A stretch of 64,000 nucleotides of DNA from Undaria pinnatifida (GCA_012845835.1 JABAKD010000002.1:22378454-22442453), one strand, 5' to 3'; shown: positions 1 through 11,320, counted from the stretch's first letter. Notes: generated by a model not told the origin, from the sequence alone. Made by a program: numbers and translations.

Positions 1-253
1 GAAACTGACCCTCCGGGGACAGGCCGGGTCGACATACACACGCACCCGTATACAACGGCAGCTTGCGCTGCCGGGGTTGTAACGAAGACCACTGATGGGG
101 ACAGCTTACGCTATACCTACAATGGGACCCGAAGGGTGCGCCAGCTAGCGTTGGGCTGCGAAAGCAACTGAGTTAAATCGACACACGATGCGTATGAAAA
201 TACGTGGAAGTGTGGTGAGCTAAAGCTTTATTTTTCCCCATCCGCCGGAGGAT

Positions 254-285
<32 letters not shown>

Positions 286-523
286 TCTATTCGGCGAAAA
301 CCACCAAAAAATCCGAAAAAATGTCTCGGAGAAAAAAATTGCAAACACTGTTTTTACTTGGTTTTAGACTGAAATAATGTTTGACAGGGTATTACAAAAT
401 ACGCAACACAGGAGGCGAGTTGGATCCTGAAATTCAACAGACACGTTTAATCAGTGTAAACGGAGGGAAGCACGGATTATTCTGAATTTTCCGTTGTATT
501 TTGAAGTCTAATCGGACGGAAAT
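1..523. other. no gene seen; poly-A tract
   Basis: I see no coding signal here. A pure A-tract lies at about 257-277, followed by A-rich sequence; it could be the tail of a retroposed element, but no body is recognisable in front of it. Confidence 0.4.
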
Positions 524-559
524 GTGCGGGAAAACTCGTGTTTTCTGCTTCTTTTTTTT

Positions 560-890
560 TTTTTTTTATTAGCACACTTTCACTTTCCAGCTGCTGGACA
601 AGCCGTGGTCACAGGTGTCATCCCTTCTCCTCCCCGGTTCTTGCCTTCAATTTTTATCGCGCATAGGGTTCAGCAATCCCACTGCTCGTCGAGTGTTCAT
701 CGAATGTTGCTAACTCACGCTCTCGCGCTTTCCGCAAGTCAATTTGTGCACAAGAAAAAGTCCCAACGAATTTTTACGAGTATGCACTCGGCGGGGCTCG
801 AACTCACGAAACTGACCTATACCAGGCTCGATGATAACCTGATACGCTACCGGGGCGACCGGTCAAAACTTATATTCGTCTCTTGCTCAA
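560..890 (-). repeat. tRNA-derived SINE copy 1
   Basis: On the - strand the right end reads as a degenerate tRNA head. A B-box-like GAGTTCGAGCCCC (complement at 792-805) is preceded by a weak A-box-like segment near 855-870. The body towards lower coordinates shares the segment ending TTTTTATCGCG with the copies near 6.6-6.96 kb and 12.9-13.19 kb. This is the most diverged of the three copies. Known: tRNA-derived SINEs keep an internal pol III promoter. Inferred: all three copies share an ancestor. Confidence 0.45.
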
Positions 891-1069
891 TGGGGTCAAA
901 CTAATGCAACTGGGTATTGATTGGTAAAATACCCGCATTTCCCTCCGCCGGGACTTGGAGGAGACAGCAAAGCAATCCGCTCTTAAATCGAGTAAATAGC
1001 CGGCGAGAAATTCGCAAACAAAGTTGGCCCCATTGGGTGATTCTGGCAGAGTGATCGTGCAAAATTAGC

Positions 1070-1670
1070 CATGGGCAACTCGAAAAAACCTGAAGGTACC
1101 GAACCGAAAGGAAAAAAAAGAAAATTGCAAAGGTCAAGGAGGCTTATCGGGCGCGTACCGGGACCACGACGGCAGACGCGGGCGTGGCTGCACGCCGGGC
1201 GCTTGCCATCCAGCGCGGCGGTGTCGAGGATGCCGAGGGCATCCGTGACCGGGTCGTGAAGCAGCGCGACGAGAGCCGGGTCGAGGCCGCTGAGGCAAAG
1301 TCTTTGCTGCAAGATGTCTCTCAACAGTTGTCCGAGGAGAAAGGCAAACTCAACCTGGAGCAGGACCTCCGACACGAGTCAGATGCAGCCTTGGCCCAAA
1401 CCCGAGTCAAGCTACACGCACAGCAGCAACTTTCCCCGCGAGCTAGAGGTGAAGCGTGCTGCATCGGAGGCGCGCTAGATAGAGTTGGGAAAGACGCTGG
1501 AGGTTCGCAAAAAAGGAAAAACTGCGGCACTGCTGCTGCATAACATCACCATCTTGGAGGAATTCAGATGCATAGGTCTGCTGTCGGCCATCTTGCCGGA
1601 GGGTGCCCCAGAAGATGTGTTCCGCCTACGCTAGCTGTCCCTTGAGTACGCTGCTACACGCGGGGGGTAG
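1070..1670 (+). pseudogene. broken coiled-coil protein ORF
   Basis: An open frame at about 1184-1440 encodes an Ala/Glu/Arg/Gln-rich segment with heptad-like spacing (for example RVEAAEAKSLLQDVSQQLSE), which predicts a coiled coil. The same character continues past 1432 in another frame (RAASEAR, then KGKTAALLLHNITILEEF and PEGAPEDVFRLR) with in-frame stops, so at least one frameshift separates the parts. I do not recognise the family. It may be a decayed fragment of a host gene or of a retroelement gag. A short CAG run follows at about 1690-1715. Confidence 0.4.
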
Positions 1671-1686
1671 AGCAGCACCTACCTCG

Positions 1687-1687
1687 G

Positions 1688-1716
<29 letters not shown>
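1687..1716 (+). repeat. (CAG)n microsatellite
   Basis: About nine near-perfect CAG units lie at the end of the broken coiled-coil ORF. Confidence 0.8.
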
Positions 1717-1720
<4 letters not shown>

Positions 1721-1972
1721 GCAGCTATTTTTTTTCTACACACGCTCCAACTTTTTTTGCCGCAGAACAGCAGCAAGCGGCACAGGCTTCGTTTTGACGA
1801 ATAATTTTTTGCAGGTGATGTGGGGCCTTTCCCCCCATCGCTGATTGGTTGATTTCCTAAAGAGATTTTTTCCCAGAGAACGACCATGGGACATTTTTTT
1901 TCCAAATTCTACGTCTAAAATTTTGCCAGTCCCAGGCCTAACTGTATACAAGTATCCTTGAAAAAAATTACC

Positions 1973-3215
1973 TGTATATTATAAAAATAAAAATACACTC
2001 CAGCTGTGAGATCGAATATTTTGTCGAAACTCATCTTTGCAAGCTGTGTGTGATACTCCGATCGCGCGTATTGCGAGTTGTGTGTCCTCATTAAGGATAT
2101 AGGTCGGCGACTCCCCTTGCAACTACAATGTAGCTATCAGGGTCAACAGGGTGATGTTAGGCAGTCTGTGCGCGGAAAGTATAAAACCCGTTTTTGAGGG
2201 GGATAAAATCTGACAGCTGTGGAAGGAAATGCATCAGTTTATCAAGCGAATCCTGTAAATCGAATAACCGATGAGGAGAGGGCGGGGTTTTTAAGGACCT
2301 GGGGGGCTGATTTTGATCAAAAGGGGGCGGAAGGGGGGGAGGGGACGGGTGGGGCAGCTCAATTTGTGCGTGGAAACTATAAATCCTTCTTGTGGGGGAG
2401 GGGGGGGAATGTGGCGGGGGGGGCGGGGGGGGGGGGGGGGGGGGGGCTTTAGGTCTCATAGATGTAGGGGTTTGCTATACGCGTGGTCCTGGGTCTAGGC
2501 GATGGTGCGGGTGGTGGGGAAGGAGGGGGCGTTGAGAGCGGGGGGGGGTGGGAATTGCAGCAGCGGCATGGACGGCTCTACAAAGATAATGAGGCGATAT
2601 CCACGGCGTGGAAGTGTTTATTACTCTGGCGGATTTCGATATTAGGTGGGGCGTTTGAGCAAGAGAGCGGGAGGGAAAAAAAAAGGGGGGGGGGGGGAAG
2701 AGTTTTCAAGAGGTTTGGGTCATATGTATTATTTTAATATACTCCAGCTATGAGATCAAGGATTTGGTCGACACTCATTCTTGCAAAATTGTGTGTGATC
2801 CTCCGGTCCCGCGTATTAATCATATATGCAGGGGCTTGCTATACGCGCGGTGCTTGGTCTAGGTGATCGTGCGAGGTGTGGGGAAGGAGGGGGCGTTGGA
2901 GGGGGGGAGGGGGGATGAATGAAAGCTACGTCATGGATGGCTAGAAAGATTACGTGATATCAATTGCGTAGAAGTGTTTATTACTCTGGCCGATTTCGAT
3001 TGTAAGTGAGGCGTTTGAACGAACTGGGCGGGGAACAAAAGCGCGGGGGGGGGGGGGAGGGCGGAGATGAGTTGGAGCTACGGCATGGATGGCTAGAAGG
3101 ATAATGAGATGATATCAGCTGGCTGGTAGTGTTTACTACTCTGGTAGATTTTGATTTTTTGTGGGGCGTTTGAACAAGAGGGATCGGGGGGGGAGGGAGG
3201 GGTGGGCGTAAGGAA
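1973..3215 (+). repeat. G-run dispersed repeat family, copy A
   Basis: Copy A starts with an AT-rich lead (TATATTATAAAAAT) and the head ACTCCAGCTGTGAGATCG. It then carries the conserved marks AACTCATCTTTGCAAGCTG, GGGTCAACAGGGTGATG and TGCGCGGAAAGTATAAAACC. After this come sub-blocks (TTTATTACTCTGGC plus GATTTCGAT plus GGGGCGTTTGA) repeated at about 2618, 2978 and 3131, each followed by runs of up to about 20 G. A second shortened head lies at about 2735-2830. No protein is encoded; ORFs here are translations of G-runs. Same-orientation copies lie at 4591, 8229 and 62463, and a reverse-strand fragment at 11325. I cannot assign a superfamily. Confidence 0.75.
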
Positions 3216-3780
3216 CTCTTTGTACTACTGCCTCGTAGAAAATCCAGAAAAAGACGATCGCTGCTCGCATGATGATGGTGTGCGTGCGGGTCGTGGATCT
3301 CAGTGTGCCATCCTCCTGCTGTGGTTCTCAATGGCCGCCTCATCTCCTTAGCTTACTCGGCCCGCTCCTTCGCACTTGCTCTCGTACGCACTCAGTTCCA
3401 GTCGGTTCCCCTTCTCCCCCGCCCCATCAAACAAAGTGCTCCTCGTAGCTTCCGGTGCTGATCTGAAAAACAAGAATTATTGTTCAGGGAGAGTTCAATC
3501 TGTCTCTTACCCGCCCGTCGACGCTCAGTCGCCCTCCTCCTTCGTCGCCAAATCCAGCCTCCTGCCGACGCCGTTCCCTCCACGCAAACCGAGACTGCGG
3601 CGCAGTGTGGCTCGTGGTGGCGCCTGCCTCCGCGCACGAGCATCCCGATTAAGCGTTGCTGCTCCGTCGCTGCTGCCTAAGAAGACGCGCGAATCGTAGG
3701 TGGGCCATGCCTAACGCACCAAGTACGACCCAACTCTACCGCCACGCCTAAGCCTCGCGGCCACACGCAGCAGCAAGAAG
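3216..3780. other. no gene seen
   Basis: C/T-rich single-copy-looking sequence. Its open frames are low-complexity Ser/Pro/Arg and match nothing I recognise. Confidence 0.4.
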
Positions 3781-3785
3781 GTTGT

Positions 3786-3905
3786 TGTTGTTCTCACATT
3801 AACTGGCAAAGTCATGTCAGTGGTCACAGGACAGGGTCCAGTCACTCTGGAGCTGAGGAATATTACAGGGAAAAAGCACAAACCAAAGGTGATACACGTA
3901 TATAT
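3786..3905 (+). repeat. GTTGTTCTCACATTAACT repeat, copy 1
   Basis: Shares TGTGGTCACAGGACAGG-like, CCAGTCACTCTGGA and GAGGAAT marks with three other places. These are inverted at about 4165-4305, and direct at about 6500-6590 and 11187-11320. It ends in CACGTATATAT. It does not code. Together with the inverted copy 260 bp downstream it forms a large potential hairpin. Confidence 0.7.
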
Positions 3906-4164
3906 CACTTTTTCCTTTATCTTCTTTTCTTTTCTTTGTTTCTTTTCTCCACTTGACTTACGTCTGTCGCGCGTATGCATAGTGAAAGGTACCACATGCA
4001 ATATATCGTACGTGATAGAGTTTCCTGGGTGGCAAGCGGTATAGTCGGTTTTTCCAGGCGCGAGTATTGAGACGTACGCACCAGTATGGACCTGACATAT
4101 CGTAAGCTGACCTCCGATTTCACTTTTTATATGTTTTTGGTGGAGGCATGATTTGCGTCAGCTG

Positions 4165-4305
4165 TGACATATGCGTATACCACCTTTGGTTTGTTCGTGT
4201 TTTCTCCCCGGGGTATTCCTCAGCTCCAGAGTGGCTGGAGCCTGCCCTGTGACCACGCACTTGATTATGCGAGTTGATGTGAAAACAACAACAACAACTA
4301 ATCAT
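4165..4305 (-). repeat. GTTGTTCTCACATTAACT repeat, copy 2 (inverted)
   Basis: Reverse complement of the 3786-3905 repeat. CCTCAGCTCCAGAGTGGCTGG matches the other copy's TCACTCTGGAGCTGAGG, followed by the GTGACCAC mark and a run of ACA units. Confidence 0.7.
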
Positions 4306-4372
4306 CATCATCATCATCATCATCATAATCATCATCATAATCATCATCATCATCATCATCATCATCATTATC

Positions 4373-4403
<31 letters not shown>

Positions 4404-4448
4404 CAGATGCATCATCATCACAGCTGCATCATCATCATCACAGCTGAC
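4300..4448 (+). repeat. (ATC)n microsatellite
   Basis: About 150 bp of imperfect ATC/CAT units. The long Met- or His-rich open frames across it are artefacts of the repeat. Confidence 0.9.
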
Positions 4449-4590
4449 GCAACCTGCGCCAGAAACATAATACAAAGTGAGATCGGGAGTCAGCCTACTA
4501 TGTGCCAGGTCCACACTGGTGCATACGTCTCACGACTCGCGCCTGGAAAAACCGACTATACCCCTTGCCACCCAAGAAAGACTACCACGT

Positions 4591-5705
4591 ATATTATAAA
4601 AATTTATATACACTCCAGCTGTGAGGTCGGATATTTTGTCGAAACTCATCTTTGCAAGCTGTGTGTGATACTCCGATCGCGCGTACTACGAGTTGTATGC
4701 CCTCATTAAGGATATAAGTTGGCGAACCTGCCCTTGGAACTACAGTGTAGCTATCAGGGTCAACAGGGTGATGTCAGTCAGTCTGTGCGCGGAAACTATA
4801 CAAACCCGTTTTTGAGGGGGACAAATCTGACGGTTGTGGAAGAAATGCATCAGTTTATCAAGTGTATCCTGTAAGTCGTACAACCGGTGAGGGGAGGGCG
4901 GAGTTTTTCAGAGCGTGGGGGCCTGGGTTTGAACAGGAGGGAGCCGGGGGGGGCGGGGGGGGGGGGGGGACGGGCTGGGCAACTCAATCTGTGCGTGGAA
5001 ACTATAAATCCGGTGGGTACATCTGACGGTTTTGGAAGGAATGCACCAATTTATCATGTATATCCTGTAAGTCGTACAACCAGTGAAGAGAGGGCGGAGT
5101 GTTCGAGGACGTGGGGAAGGGGGGGGGGGGGGGGGGGGGCAAAATTGTTTTTTACAGCTTTAGGTCGCGTAAATGTAGGGGTTTGCTATACGCGTGGTGC
5201 TAGGTCTAGGCGATGGTGCGGGTGGTGGGGAAGGAGGGGGCGTTGAGGGGGGGGGGGGGGATGAATTGGAGCAGGGGCATGGATGGCTCTAGAAAGATAG
5301 TGAGGAGATATCAACTGCGTGAAGTGTTTATTACTCTGGCAGATTTCGATGTTAGGTGGGGCGTTGAGCAAGAGGGAGCGAGGGAAAAAAAAGAGGAGGG
5401 GGGGGGGGGGGGGGAGGGTTTTTAACAGGTTTAGGCTTGGGTTTAGGTCGCATATATGTGGGGGCTTGCTATGCGCGTGGTGCTAGGTCTAGGCGATGGT
5501 GCGGGTGGTGGGGAAGGAGGGGGCGTTGGGGGGGAATGGGGGGGTGTATTAAAGGTACGTCATGGATGGCTAGAAAGATGATGACGTGATATCAATTGCG
5601 TAGAAGTGTTTATTACTCTGGCCGATTTCGATTTTAGGTTGGGCGTTTGAACAATAGGGAACGAGGGGAAAAAGGGGGAGGGGGGGGGGGGGAGGGGGGG
5701 GGGCA
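4591..5705 (+). repeat. G-run dispersed repeat family, copy B
   Basis: Same head, middle marks and G-run sub-blocks as copy A. The head is at about 4591-4700, GGGTCAACAGGGTGATG at about 4756, the motif TTGCTATACGCGTGGTGCTAG near 5183, and TTTATTACTCTGGC blocks at about 5328 and 5608. G-runs exceed 15 bases in several places. Non-coding. Confidence 0.75.
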
Positions 5706-5790
5706 CGTATATATACACGTAGTACCTATCACTACGCATACGCACGTCAAACGCAAGTCAATTGTAAGAAATGAAACAAAGAAAAGAAGA
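5700..5790 (-). repeat. inverted match to 3915-4010
   Basis: The stretch from TATATATACACGTAGTACC to GAAATGAAACAAAGAAAAG is the approximate reverse complement of 3915-4010. The large (AAAGG)n array that follows has therefore grown from the GAAAAGAAGAGAAAG end of an older repeat. Confidence 0.6.
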
Positions 5791-6175
5791 GAAAGGAAAG
5801 GAAAGGAAAGGAAAGGAAAGGAAAGGAAAGGAAAGGAAAGGAAAGGAAAGGAAAGGAAAGGAAAGGAAAGGAAAGGAAAGGGGAGGAAAGGAAAGGAAAG
5901 GAAAGGAAAGGAAAGGAAAGGAAAGGAAAGGAAAGGAAAGGAAAGGAAAGGAAAGGAAAGGAAAGGAAAGGAAAGGAAAGGAAAGAAAAGGAAAGAAAGG
6001 GAAGAAAAGAAACAAAAATGAAAGGAAAGGAAAGGAAAGGAAAGGAAAGGAAAGGAAAGGAAAGGAAAGGAAAGGAAAGGAAAGGAAAGGAAAGGAAAGG
6101 GACGGAAAGGAAAGGAAAGGAAAGGAAAGGAAAGGAAAGGAAAGGAAAGGGACGGAAAGGAAAGGAAAGGAAATG
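5789..6175 (+). repeat. (AAAGG)n microsatellite
   Basis: Nearly 390 bp of AAAGG pentamers with a few substitutions and one interruption near 5985-6020. Strong purine strand asymmetry. The Lys/Glu/Arg- or Phe/Leu/Ser-rich open frames on both strands are not genes. Confidence 0.95.
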
Positions 6176-6499
6176 AAAGAAAAGACAAGAAAAACAAGAA
6201 AAGACGAGACAAGGAGAGGAAGCAAGGACAGGAAAAGAGAAAAAACGTCATACTAGCAGACCCTAGGAACTGACTAAAGACAGCATTGGGCTCATAGAGG
6301 GTATCAAGAGAACGTCACAAGGCGAAGAAGTCGGGGCGACCTTACCTTGAATTTTAACGGCCATGGTATCACTCCTTGAGGGTGAATCCGGCCTTACACC
6401 CGCCAAATAGACCCCCCCCACTCGCTACAAACCTGCTAGGTAGGGCATGCCTCGCAGCATGCCTTACCGAGGCGGCAAGGGGAACGAGAGTGTCGTATA

Positions 6500-6592
6500 A
6501 TGTTGCTGCTCTCACGTTGACTCGCATAATCAAGTGTGTGGTCAGAGGACAGCGGGACAGGCTCCAGTCACTCTGGAGTGGAAGAATAATCG
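6500..6592 (+). repeat. GTTGTTCTCACATTAACT repeat, copy 3 (truncated)
   Basis: TTGCTGCTCTCACGTTGACT, then GTGTGTGGTCAGAGGACAG and CCAGTCACTCTGGAGTGGAA, match copies 1 and 4. It stops before the CACGTATATAT end. Confidence 0.65.
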
Positions 6593-6619
6593 AGCGAACC
6601 ACAATAAAACAAACCGCAC

Positions 6620-6962
6620 GTGGTACATTTTGTTTTATTTTTTCTTCATCTCATTTTGAATCCTCGCACTATACTCTCGCCCTCCCTCCTAGTAGTAACT
6701 CAGATCCGGGGTCACATAGCGGGGCCTCCTCCCCCATCCCCACTACGATGCGTGCCTTCATTTTTATCGCGAGAAGATTGATGCTTTCCGCTCGTCGACT
6801 CGCGTGGAAATTGTACCTTCCCACGCTGCTAGGCGCTCTCAGCAGTTGTTCCGTTTATTTTGCATTTTTGCACATAAAGTCAAATCTCACCACGGCGGTG
6901 GGAATCGAACTCAAGGACCAACCATAGTAGTGCCCGAAGGTAACCACTAGACCATCTCTGAA
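6620..6962 (-). repeat. tRNA-derived SINE copy 2
   Basis: The best preserved tRNA head in the window. On the - strand, A box TGGTCTAGTGG (complement 6944-6954) is followed about 30 nt later by B box GAGTTCGATTCC (complement 6901-6912). The body matches copy 3 through AGATCCGGGGTCAC, CTCCTCCCCCATCCCCACTACG and TTATCGCGAGAAG-type segments (+ strand order). It ends in T-rich sequence near 6625-6650. Confidence 0.65.
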
Positions 6963-7889
6963 TATTTACGTCTGAGACCAACATATCGTATTTCTTTTCA
7001 AAATAGAAATTGTAGCGACTCGGTTTTGCACACTTCAAACATGTATTTGAACCTGTGTCCCACCGTTTCGGTATCTAGACTGCGTGCTGCAGTGTGCTGC
7101 ATTTCCGCACATATTACGCTTCGCTCGCTGTTGCTCTTCTTAATTGTGATTTTTTCTTAGTCAATCTACCACCAAATTGCATTGAAACGTGGTCCAAAAG
7201 CGACGGATTTTAAAGCTCTTCTAGCAAAACGCGTGAAAACGTGCCTCCGGCAGGGCGCCTCCAGCGGGGTCCTCCGCGGGCGCCTCCGGCGGGGCCCCCT
7301 CACCAGCCAGGGGGGTGCAGGGGTCACGGCTTTGCCCCGACAACCAGTGCACTGCTCGGGTCCAGTGTACTGGCATATGACGCAGCCAATATATAATGTA
7401 CTGGCTAGAGCTACCAGGGCCTAGACCTATAAATTTCAGTGGTTAAAAAAAAAAACTGAAAACTTGGGGGCGGGTTTTTTCGGGATCGAAGTTCTTTAGG
7501 TTTTTCCCGAAATTGAATAACCGGAACTTTCGGTAAAAACCTAAACAATTCTTCGTTAAATACGAGTCGTATGCATATTTTCTGGTATATGTATTACGAT
7601 AGGTGTTTATCTGTCTCCACGACGGCTGCCGAGCGGTTCGCACGGTGCAGGCAGAACTTCAGACAGCAACCGCTGTGCAGTCAGTAACCGCGAGGTTAGT
7701 TGGGGGCACGGGTGGATTCTATGACATGCTGTAGTTAAGTGGATACCCGCGGCCATGTTAGTTTAGTTTGCACATTGATGAATTTCACGTGTTGTGCGCA
7801 TTAAGTAGGTACCCGCGGCCACGATAGTTTAATTTGCACATGGATTCATTTCACTTGTGCGCATTCTTCGTCTCGTGTGTTTTAATTTA
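6963..7889. other. no gene seen
   Basis: Only short shadow frames. A small GC-rich patch at about 7244-7310 repeats GCCTCCGGCGGGG-like units three times. Near 7740-7835 there is an imperfect direct repeat (GGTACCCGCGGCCA plus TTAGTTT plus GCACAT). Confidence 0.4.
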
Positions 7890-9600
7890 GGGCAGAAGAA
7901 AGAAAACGGTATACCGCAACCATTCCGCGCCATCGTACGGTACATTAGCAGAATACACCTAGATTTTTTGTCCCAATCCGCGACGCTGATTGGTCAACTC
8001 AGCCTCGTACCGGTTTTTGACACCAATCCCTTACGGTACATCGTACCATACCGCGGCTTTTCAGCTCGGTCGTCACCGCTTTCTGACGTGACCCATACCG
8101 CTTTCTGTCGAAAAATATACCACGCGGACCGACTTTGCTCGTGGCTCTTCACGCCCCACACCCTTTCAAATTCCGACCGAATGTCAACCATGGGCGCCAC
8201 GTCATGTAGACTGCGTGGCTGCAAAACTATATTAAAAAAATGAAAAATACACTTCAGCTGTGAGATCGACCAAGAATAATTTTTTCATCAAAAGTCAGCT
8301 TTGCAAGCTGCGTGTGATACTTCTATCGCGCGTGTTACGGGATGTGTACCCTCGTGAAGGATGCAGGTCGCGGTGACTCCCCTGCTAATGCCAGGGTCAA
8401 CAGCACTAAGACGTTCAGCCTTGTTCTGCGCACGGAAACTATATGACCCGCATTGAGGGGGATGAAACCGGACATCTGTAGAATTCAGTATGCATGAAAC
8501 ACTAAGTGTCGTAGTGTGAGTTAGCGTTTGGAGTGGATTACTTGGGTCTACCGTGATCTCCCTTCTGCTCTTGATGTACACTCACACACCTGTATTGATC
8601 GAATGAAGACCGACGAGTGAGATCTGGCGTCAAGACTATATGTAGAAGGCCATGTAGAAGACTACATGTAATATGCTCCCGATTATTTCATGGTCCACAC
8701 TTCAACAGTCGAAATAGCCGTTGTTTCGTACACATTGACCAGTAGTGTATCACTATACTACAGATGGCGCCATCACTTTTTTGCCCTTGGCTCGGTTCTT
8801 CCTCTTCTTATGTTTCAATGGGGCATATTTTATAGGTTTTAGTGTATGGGTCGTGTACTGTAGGTTATTTTCCGGACATCTCAAGTGAGCCCAAGTTCTT
8901 CCCTGCCAAGTTTAAGTGGTGGCGTCCTCTCCCTGCGTAGATTGCCACAGAATGCGGTGTAGGAATACGCAAGGCGGACGAGAGAGCGGTGTGCTCATCT
9001 TCAGGGTCGATGGTGGCGCCATCGGTAGCGAGGGTTTGGACAGAATGCGGTGTGCAAACGCGCAAGGCTGACGCGAGGTGGTGTGTGCGTGGGCCAAGAG
9101 GGTCGTGCGCGTGTAGCGGGACTGTCACTCCCCCTCCGTCCCTTTGTCCCACCCCTTTCTCCGCCATTCATACATACGTGTACGTGGGGTGTGCGAGCTA
9201 TCTGTGGTTGAGCAGCGGTTCGTGCTGTGTGCCGAAGGGGTGTTGCAATGATTGCTCTGAAGGGATCCGAAATATGACAGCGCGCAGTTCTACATGCATG
9301 CTACTCGTACATGACGTGGCGCCCATGATTGAGATTCGATCGGAAGTTGAAAGGGTCCGGGGCGTGAAGAGCCATGGGCAAAGTGAGTCCGCATGGCATA
9401 TTTTCCGACAGAAAGCGGTGACGGCCGAGCTGAAAAGCCACGGTATGATACGATGTGCCGCAAGGAGTTGGTGTCAAAAACCGGTACGAGGCTGAGTTGA
9501 CCAATCACCGTCGCGGATCGGGGTCAAAACCTAGGTGTATTCTGCTGCACCGCACGGTGGCGCAGAATGGATGCGTTACACCGCTTCAGGTCGTCTACCC
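7890..9600. mobile_element. 1.7 kb element with ~300 bp terminal inverted repeats
   Basis: The left arm (about 7890-8215) and right arm (about 9300-9600) are inverted copies. CCATTCCGCGCC, GCAGAATACACCTAG, GATTGGTCAACTCAGCCTCG and CGGTTTTTGACACCAA on the left meet their complements on the right. The outer ends are GGGCAGA... and ...TCTACCC, flanked by TA on both sides. The inside holds copy C of the G-run family (8229-8480) and no transposase that I can recognise. Most likely a non-autonomous foldback or MULE-like element; the class is not decided. Confidence 0.65.
8229..8480 (+). repeat. G-run dispersed repeat family, copy C (head only)
   Basis: Diverged head and middle only (ACTTCAGCTGTGAGATCG, AGCTTTGCAAGCTG, CAGGGTCAACAG, TGCGCACGGAAACTAT). 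The G-run tail is missing. It sits between the arms of the 7890-9600 element, so it was carried or captured by it. Confidence 0.65.
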
Positions 9601-9754
9601 TAGTTTCCTTCATGAAAAACACAGTAATGTAGGACACCGAAACGCCCGGCGTTAGGCGGATCGGCGTAAGGCGGTTTACGCATCGGATTTATATGTATTC
9701 CTCTAGGGGAATGAAAATTGCGTATTCCTGAACTCCAAGGTTCTGTAGGGTACG

Positions 9755-10140
9755 TACAAACCATATCCGGGGTATTTACCCCGGGTATTACCCTACAAAG
9801 GACTTCTGTAAGTTCTGTAGGACATTCATACCCGTACCCGGAGCTTCTTTAAGTTCTGGACGACATTCATACCCGTACCCGGAACTTCTGGATGTTCTGC
9901 ACGCCCGTGCCACAATACCTGGGGTACGGGTTCATTCAGCATGTTTTTACCCGTTCGGAACTTCTGTGAGTTATGTACGCCTGTGCCACAATACCCGGAA
10001 CTTTTGGAAGTTCTGTATTATCCCCATACCCTCACAAGGAACTTCTGTGACTTCTGTAAGATTATGGCACAATACCCGGAGTACGGGTATGCCTTTCTTT
10101 GTTACGGAGTACCTGGGGAGCTCTGTGCTCATTCAGGTTT
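9755..10140 (+). repeat. CCGGAACTTCTG minisatellite, block 1
   Basis: Irregular tandem units of roughly 45-65 bp built from CCCGGAACTTCTG, AAGTTCTGTA and ATACCCGTACCCGG. GAACTTC...GAAGTTC words make many small palindromes. A second block lies at 10790-11095. Confidence 0.8.
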
Positions 10141-10789
10141 AACCCGAAGAGTTTATTATGGAATATGACGGCTTATCTTGTCAGCCACACAAACCGAACA
10201 CCGAACAGCAGTACGTGGCATACAAAAATAGCACCCACCTGCTGTTCATGATTCTTTCGTTTCTAAGGGCACGGCTACTTTTGCATCAAAAATATTCTTT
10301 TTTTATTATTCGAAATGAATTCGAGTCGAAGATGGTAGAAACATACGAATTTGCCTCCTATCGGGAACCACGTATTATTGCGTATATTGTTTATGTTTTT
10401 TCTGGTCCCGAGGAATAATGCAAATCTCGCTATGATATCATCGATGTCTGGAACTCTTTGTTTTCAGTATCTTCGCTCCTCTGTCATGGCACTTGGCTTA
10501 TCGAGATGAATTGGGCTTGCGACCGCCATTATATTTTTTGAGGCGCCACAGCCGGGGTACGCCATGGTATGATCTGTTACAGAACAGTATACGTGAGCGC
10601 GGGTATTGCCCCGGTAGGCACTCGTTGATGTTAACGATTTATCGTCTCGGTGATGGTTGTCGATAGCCCTCAAAGCTACGACGGATCGCCTCGGGGACGC
10701 TGGCCCACAGTGAGAAAACATGCCATGCAAGTTGGAAAATCCTCTGCTTCAAATCGAACTCCGCCTCCGAGGCCGTGTATTTCCCTGGG
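10141..10789. other. no gene seen
   Basis: Unique-looking sequence between the two minisatellite blocks. Its short frames show no family I know. Confidence 0.35.
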
Positions 10790-11095
10790 CCTTATCCGTA
10801 CCCGGAACTTCTGTAAGTTCTGTAGGACATTCGTACCCGTACCCGGAACTTCTGGAAGTTCTGTAAGACTTTCATACAAGTACTCGGAATTTATGTGAGT
10901 TCTGTTCGACCTATGCAACAATACGCGGGGGTACGTGTACGGCATGTTTTGTACCCGCCCGGAACTTCTGTGTTTTGTACGCCCGTTCCACAATACCCGG
11001 AACTTCTGTGACGTCTGTAACACTTCTATACCCGTACCCGAAACTTCTGGAAGTTCTGTAAGCCTCCCATACCTTTACCCGGAATCCACAAACCC
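10790..11095 (+). repeat. CCGGAACTTCTG minisatellite, block 2
   Basis: The same unit as 9755-10140 (ACCCGGAACTTCTG plus AAGTTCTGTA plus CGTACCCGG). The 650 bp gap suggests an interrupted or duplicated array. Confidence 0.8.
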
Positions 11096-11186
11096 TACAG
11101 AACATAACCTTGCTAACCTTGCTAAATTCAGTTTTATGTTTCACGTGGTTGAACGCGGAATTCCTTTTGTTTTAGAGACCGGAAAG

Positions 11187-11320
11187 TAATGTTGTTGTTG
11201 TTCTCACATTAACTCGCATTATCAAGTCCGTGGTCACAGGACAGGCTCCAGTCACTCTAGAATGGAGGAATACCCCAGGAAAGCACACACGCAATCAAAA
11301 CCAAAAGTGGTGCACGCATA
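11187..11320 (+). repeat. GTTGTTCTCACATTAACT repeat, copy 4
   Basis: GTTGTTGTTCTCACATTAACT, GTGGTCACAGGACAGGCTCC and CACTCTAGAATGGAGGAAT are followed by CGCATATATAT. It runs directly into a reverse-strand piece of the G-run family, which suggests the two families form one composite element. Confidence 0.7.

Noticed and set aside
4120-4470. Met-rich and His-rich frames
   Set aside because: Products of the (ATC)n repeat.
5634-6256. Long open frames on both strands (Phe/Leu/Ser/Pro-rich and Lys/Glu/Arg-rich)
   Set aside because: They are translations of the (AAAGG)n microsatellite.
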